The translations under genes were made by a program, and so were the position numbers. The notes beneath the pieces were generated by a model, which worked only from the letters and a program-made list of their open reading frames with translations, did no database searches and was not told the origin of the DNA. 5,804 nt of DNA from CAIOSQ01 sp044359885 (GTDB lineage: Bacteria > Pseudomonadota > Alphaproteobacteria > CACIAM-22H2), in contig JBIKLI010000285.1 in NCBI GenBank assembly GCA_044359885.1, positions 1 through 5,804 on the forward strand. The letters run 5' to 3'. Shown here piece by piece: positions 5,497 through 5,804 of this stretch (the stretch's first letter is position 1; the number at the start of each line of letters is the position of its first letter).

Positions 5497-5610
5497 TTGA
5501 GGCGACGCCCTTGGCGGCGCCTCTCGGGGTCTTCGGATCCCACGTCTCCCAGACGTGAAGCCTCCCTGTTCAACTCGCCGCCAGGTCCCTGATCTGGCGG
5601 CGTTTTTTTT
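5495..5610 (+). ncRNA. AbcR/alpha-r15-like small regulatory RNA
   Basis: A non-coding stretch of about 115 bases that folds as a series of hairpins. Hairpin 1 (5499-5523): GAGGCG/CGCCTC plus four inner pairs around one A-G mismatch, loop CTT. Hairpin 2 (5526-5541): six pairs closed by a C(UUCG)G tetraloop. Hairpin 3 (5541-5557): CACGTCT-CCC-AGACGTG. Then an unpaired linker with CCTCCCTGTT (5561-5570) and a strong intrinsic terminator. The CUCCC segments in hairpin 3 and the linker are anti-Shine-Dalgarno sequences, as in AbcR RNAs, Hfq-dependent repressors of ABC-transporter and other mRNAs. No start codon with a ribosome binding site lies within. In Rhizobiales the AbcR genes sit next to lsrB/vtlR, exactly as here. 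That an RNA is made is well supported by the terminator; the family call rests on motif, architecture and synteny. The 5' end is uncertain by perhaps ten bases. Confidence 0.8.
5576..5610 (+). terminator. Intrinsic terminator of the small RNA
   Basis: CGCCGCCAG (5576-5584) and CTGGCGGCG (5594-5602) form a perfect 9-bp GC-rich stem that can extend by a G-T and a T-A pair to a CCCTG loop, followed at once by eight Ts (5603-5610). This is the only strong rho-independent terminator in the window. It might also stop read-through from trxB-lysR. Confidence 0.95.
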
Positions 5611-5804
5611 CTTCGGCGATCGGATCGCATCCCTTCATGCGGCATATGCGGGGCACGAGGAACCGGCTGCCCCGACCCATAACCCGCAGGACGGGCACGA
5701 AGGTCGCGCGTATCGATCGCGTCCCACGTCGTGGTGCAAGAGCTCGCGATTTCCGGTCCGGTTTCGGCTCGGATCAGACCGCCACGACGGGCAACCCGAC
5801 GACG
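5611..5804. other. Intergenic stretch with no convincing gene
   Basis: I see no credible coding region here. Reading frames open to the right edge on both strands are arginine-rich, use codons rare in the neighbouring genes and lack ribosome binding sites. It holds a 13-base palindrome GCGATC-G-GATCGC (5616-5628), the palindrome GCATATGC (5642-5649) and a GGGGCA/TGCCCC inverted repeat (5650-5673) with no T-run. No second terminator or CUCCC motif marks a tandem copy of the small RNA within the window. Confidence 0.5.

Noticed and set aside
5616..5628. Perfect palindrome GCGATC-G-GATCGC just after the terminator.
   Set aside because: A single short copy with a one-base centre and no associated gene; GATCGC-type words are common in such genomes.
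5313..5645. Minus-strand 110-codon frame across the end of the LysR gene, the small RNA and its terminator.
   Set aside because: It is antisense to a clear gene and to the terminator, has a low-complexity basic sequence and no ribosome binding site.
5774..5804. Minus-strand frame reading VVGLPVVAV then a TGA, possibly the tail of a convergent gene entering from the right.
   Set aside because: Only nine codons are visible, too few to tell from chance; it needs the sequence beyond 5804.
5637..5804. Plus-strand frame open from ATG 5637 to the window edge.
   Set aside because: The product is arginine-rich without recognisable motifs, uses ATA, AGG and CGA codons that are scarce in the real genes here, and has no ribosome binding site.

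Overview
The window is GC-rich throughout (roughly two thirds G+C by eye) and carries seven protein genes, one of them cut by the left edge, plus one strongly supported small RNA. The gene set points to an alphaproteobacterium: a bacterial ELM1-family protein beside thioredoxin reductase, a LysR regulator of the LsrB/VtlR type directly after trxB, and an AbcR (alpha-r15)-like small RNA after that regulator. I cannot tell Rhodospirillales from Hyphomicrobiales on this evidence. There is no sign of insertion sequences, phage, CRISPR or plasmid functions; codon use looks even and the region reads as core chromosome.

Left part (1-1819), inorganic carbon and metal handling: the N-terminal 120 residues of a CobW/COG0523 G3E GTPase run leftward from 360. 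Divergent from it, after a GC-rich 171-base gap, lie an SbtA-type sodium-dependent bicarbonate permease (532-1494) and, 4 bases later, a short PII-like protein of the SbtB type (1499-1819). Both divergent genes have a plausible -10 element almost touching the start codon and no ribosome binding site, so their messages may be leaderless or nearly so. SbtB-type proteins bind SbtA and gate bicarbonate uptake; a COG0523 protein could serve a zinc enzyme such as carbonic anhydrase, but that link is inference.

Middle part (1831-3404): an Lrp/AsnC regulator points left and converges on sbtB with only 11 bases between stop codons. It most likely starts at a GTG at 2307. The gap to the divergent ELM1-family gene (2415-3404) contains a clean palindrome, ATTGC-N8-GCAAT, a candidate site for the Lrp protein.

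Right part (3522-5804), redox and post-transcriptional control: trxB (3522-4484) and an LsrB/VtlR-like LysR gene (4507-5397) form a likely two-gene operon. About 100 bases downstream, on the same strand, is a compact series of hairpins ending in a strong intrinsic terminator (5576-5610), with CUCCC-type anti-Shine-Dalgarno segments. Structure, motifs and position match AbcR/alpha-r15 RNAs, which in Rhizobiales lie next to this same regulator gene. This is the most interesting element here. The last 194 bases (5611-5804) show no convincing gene.
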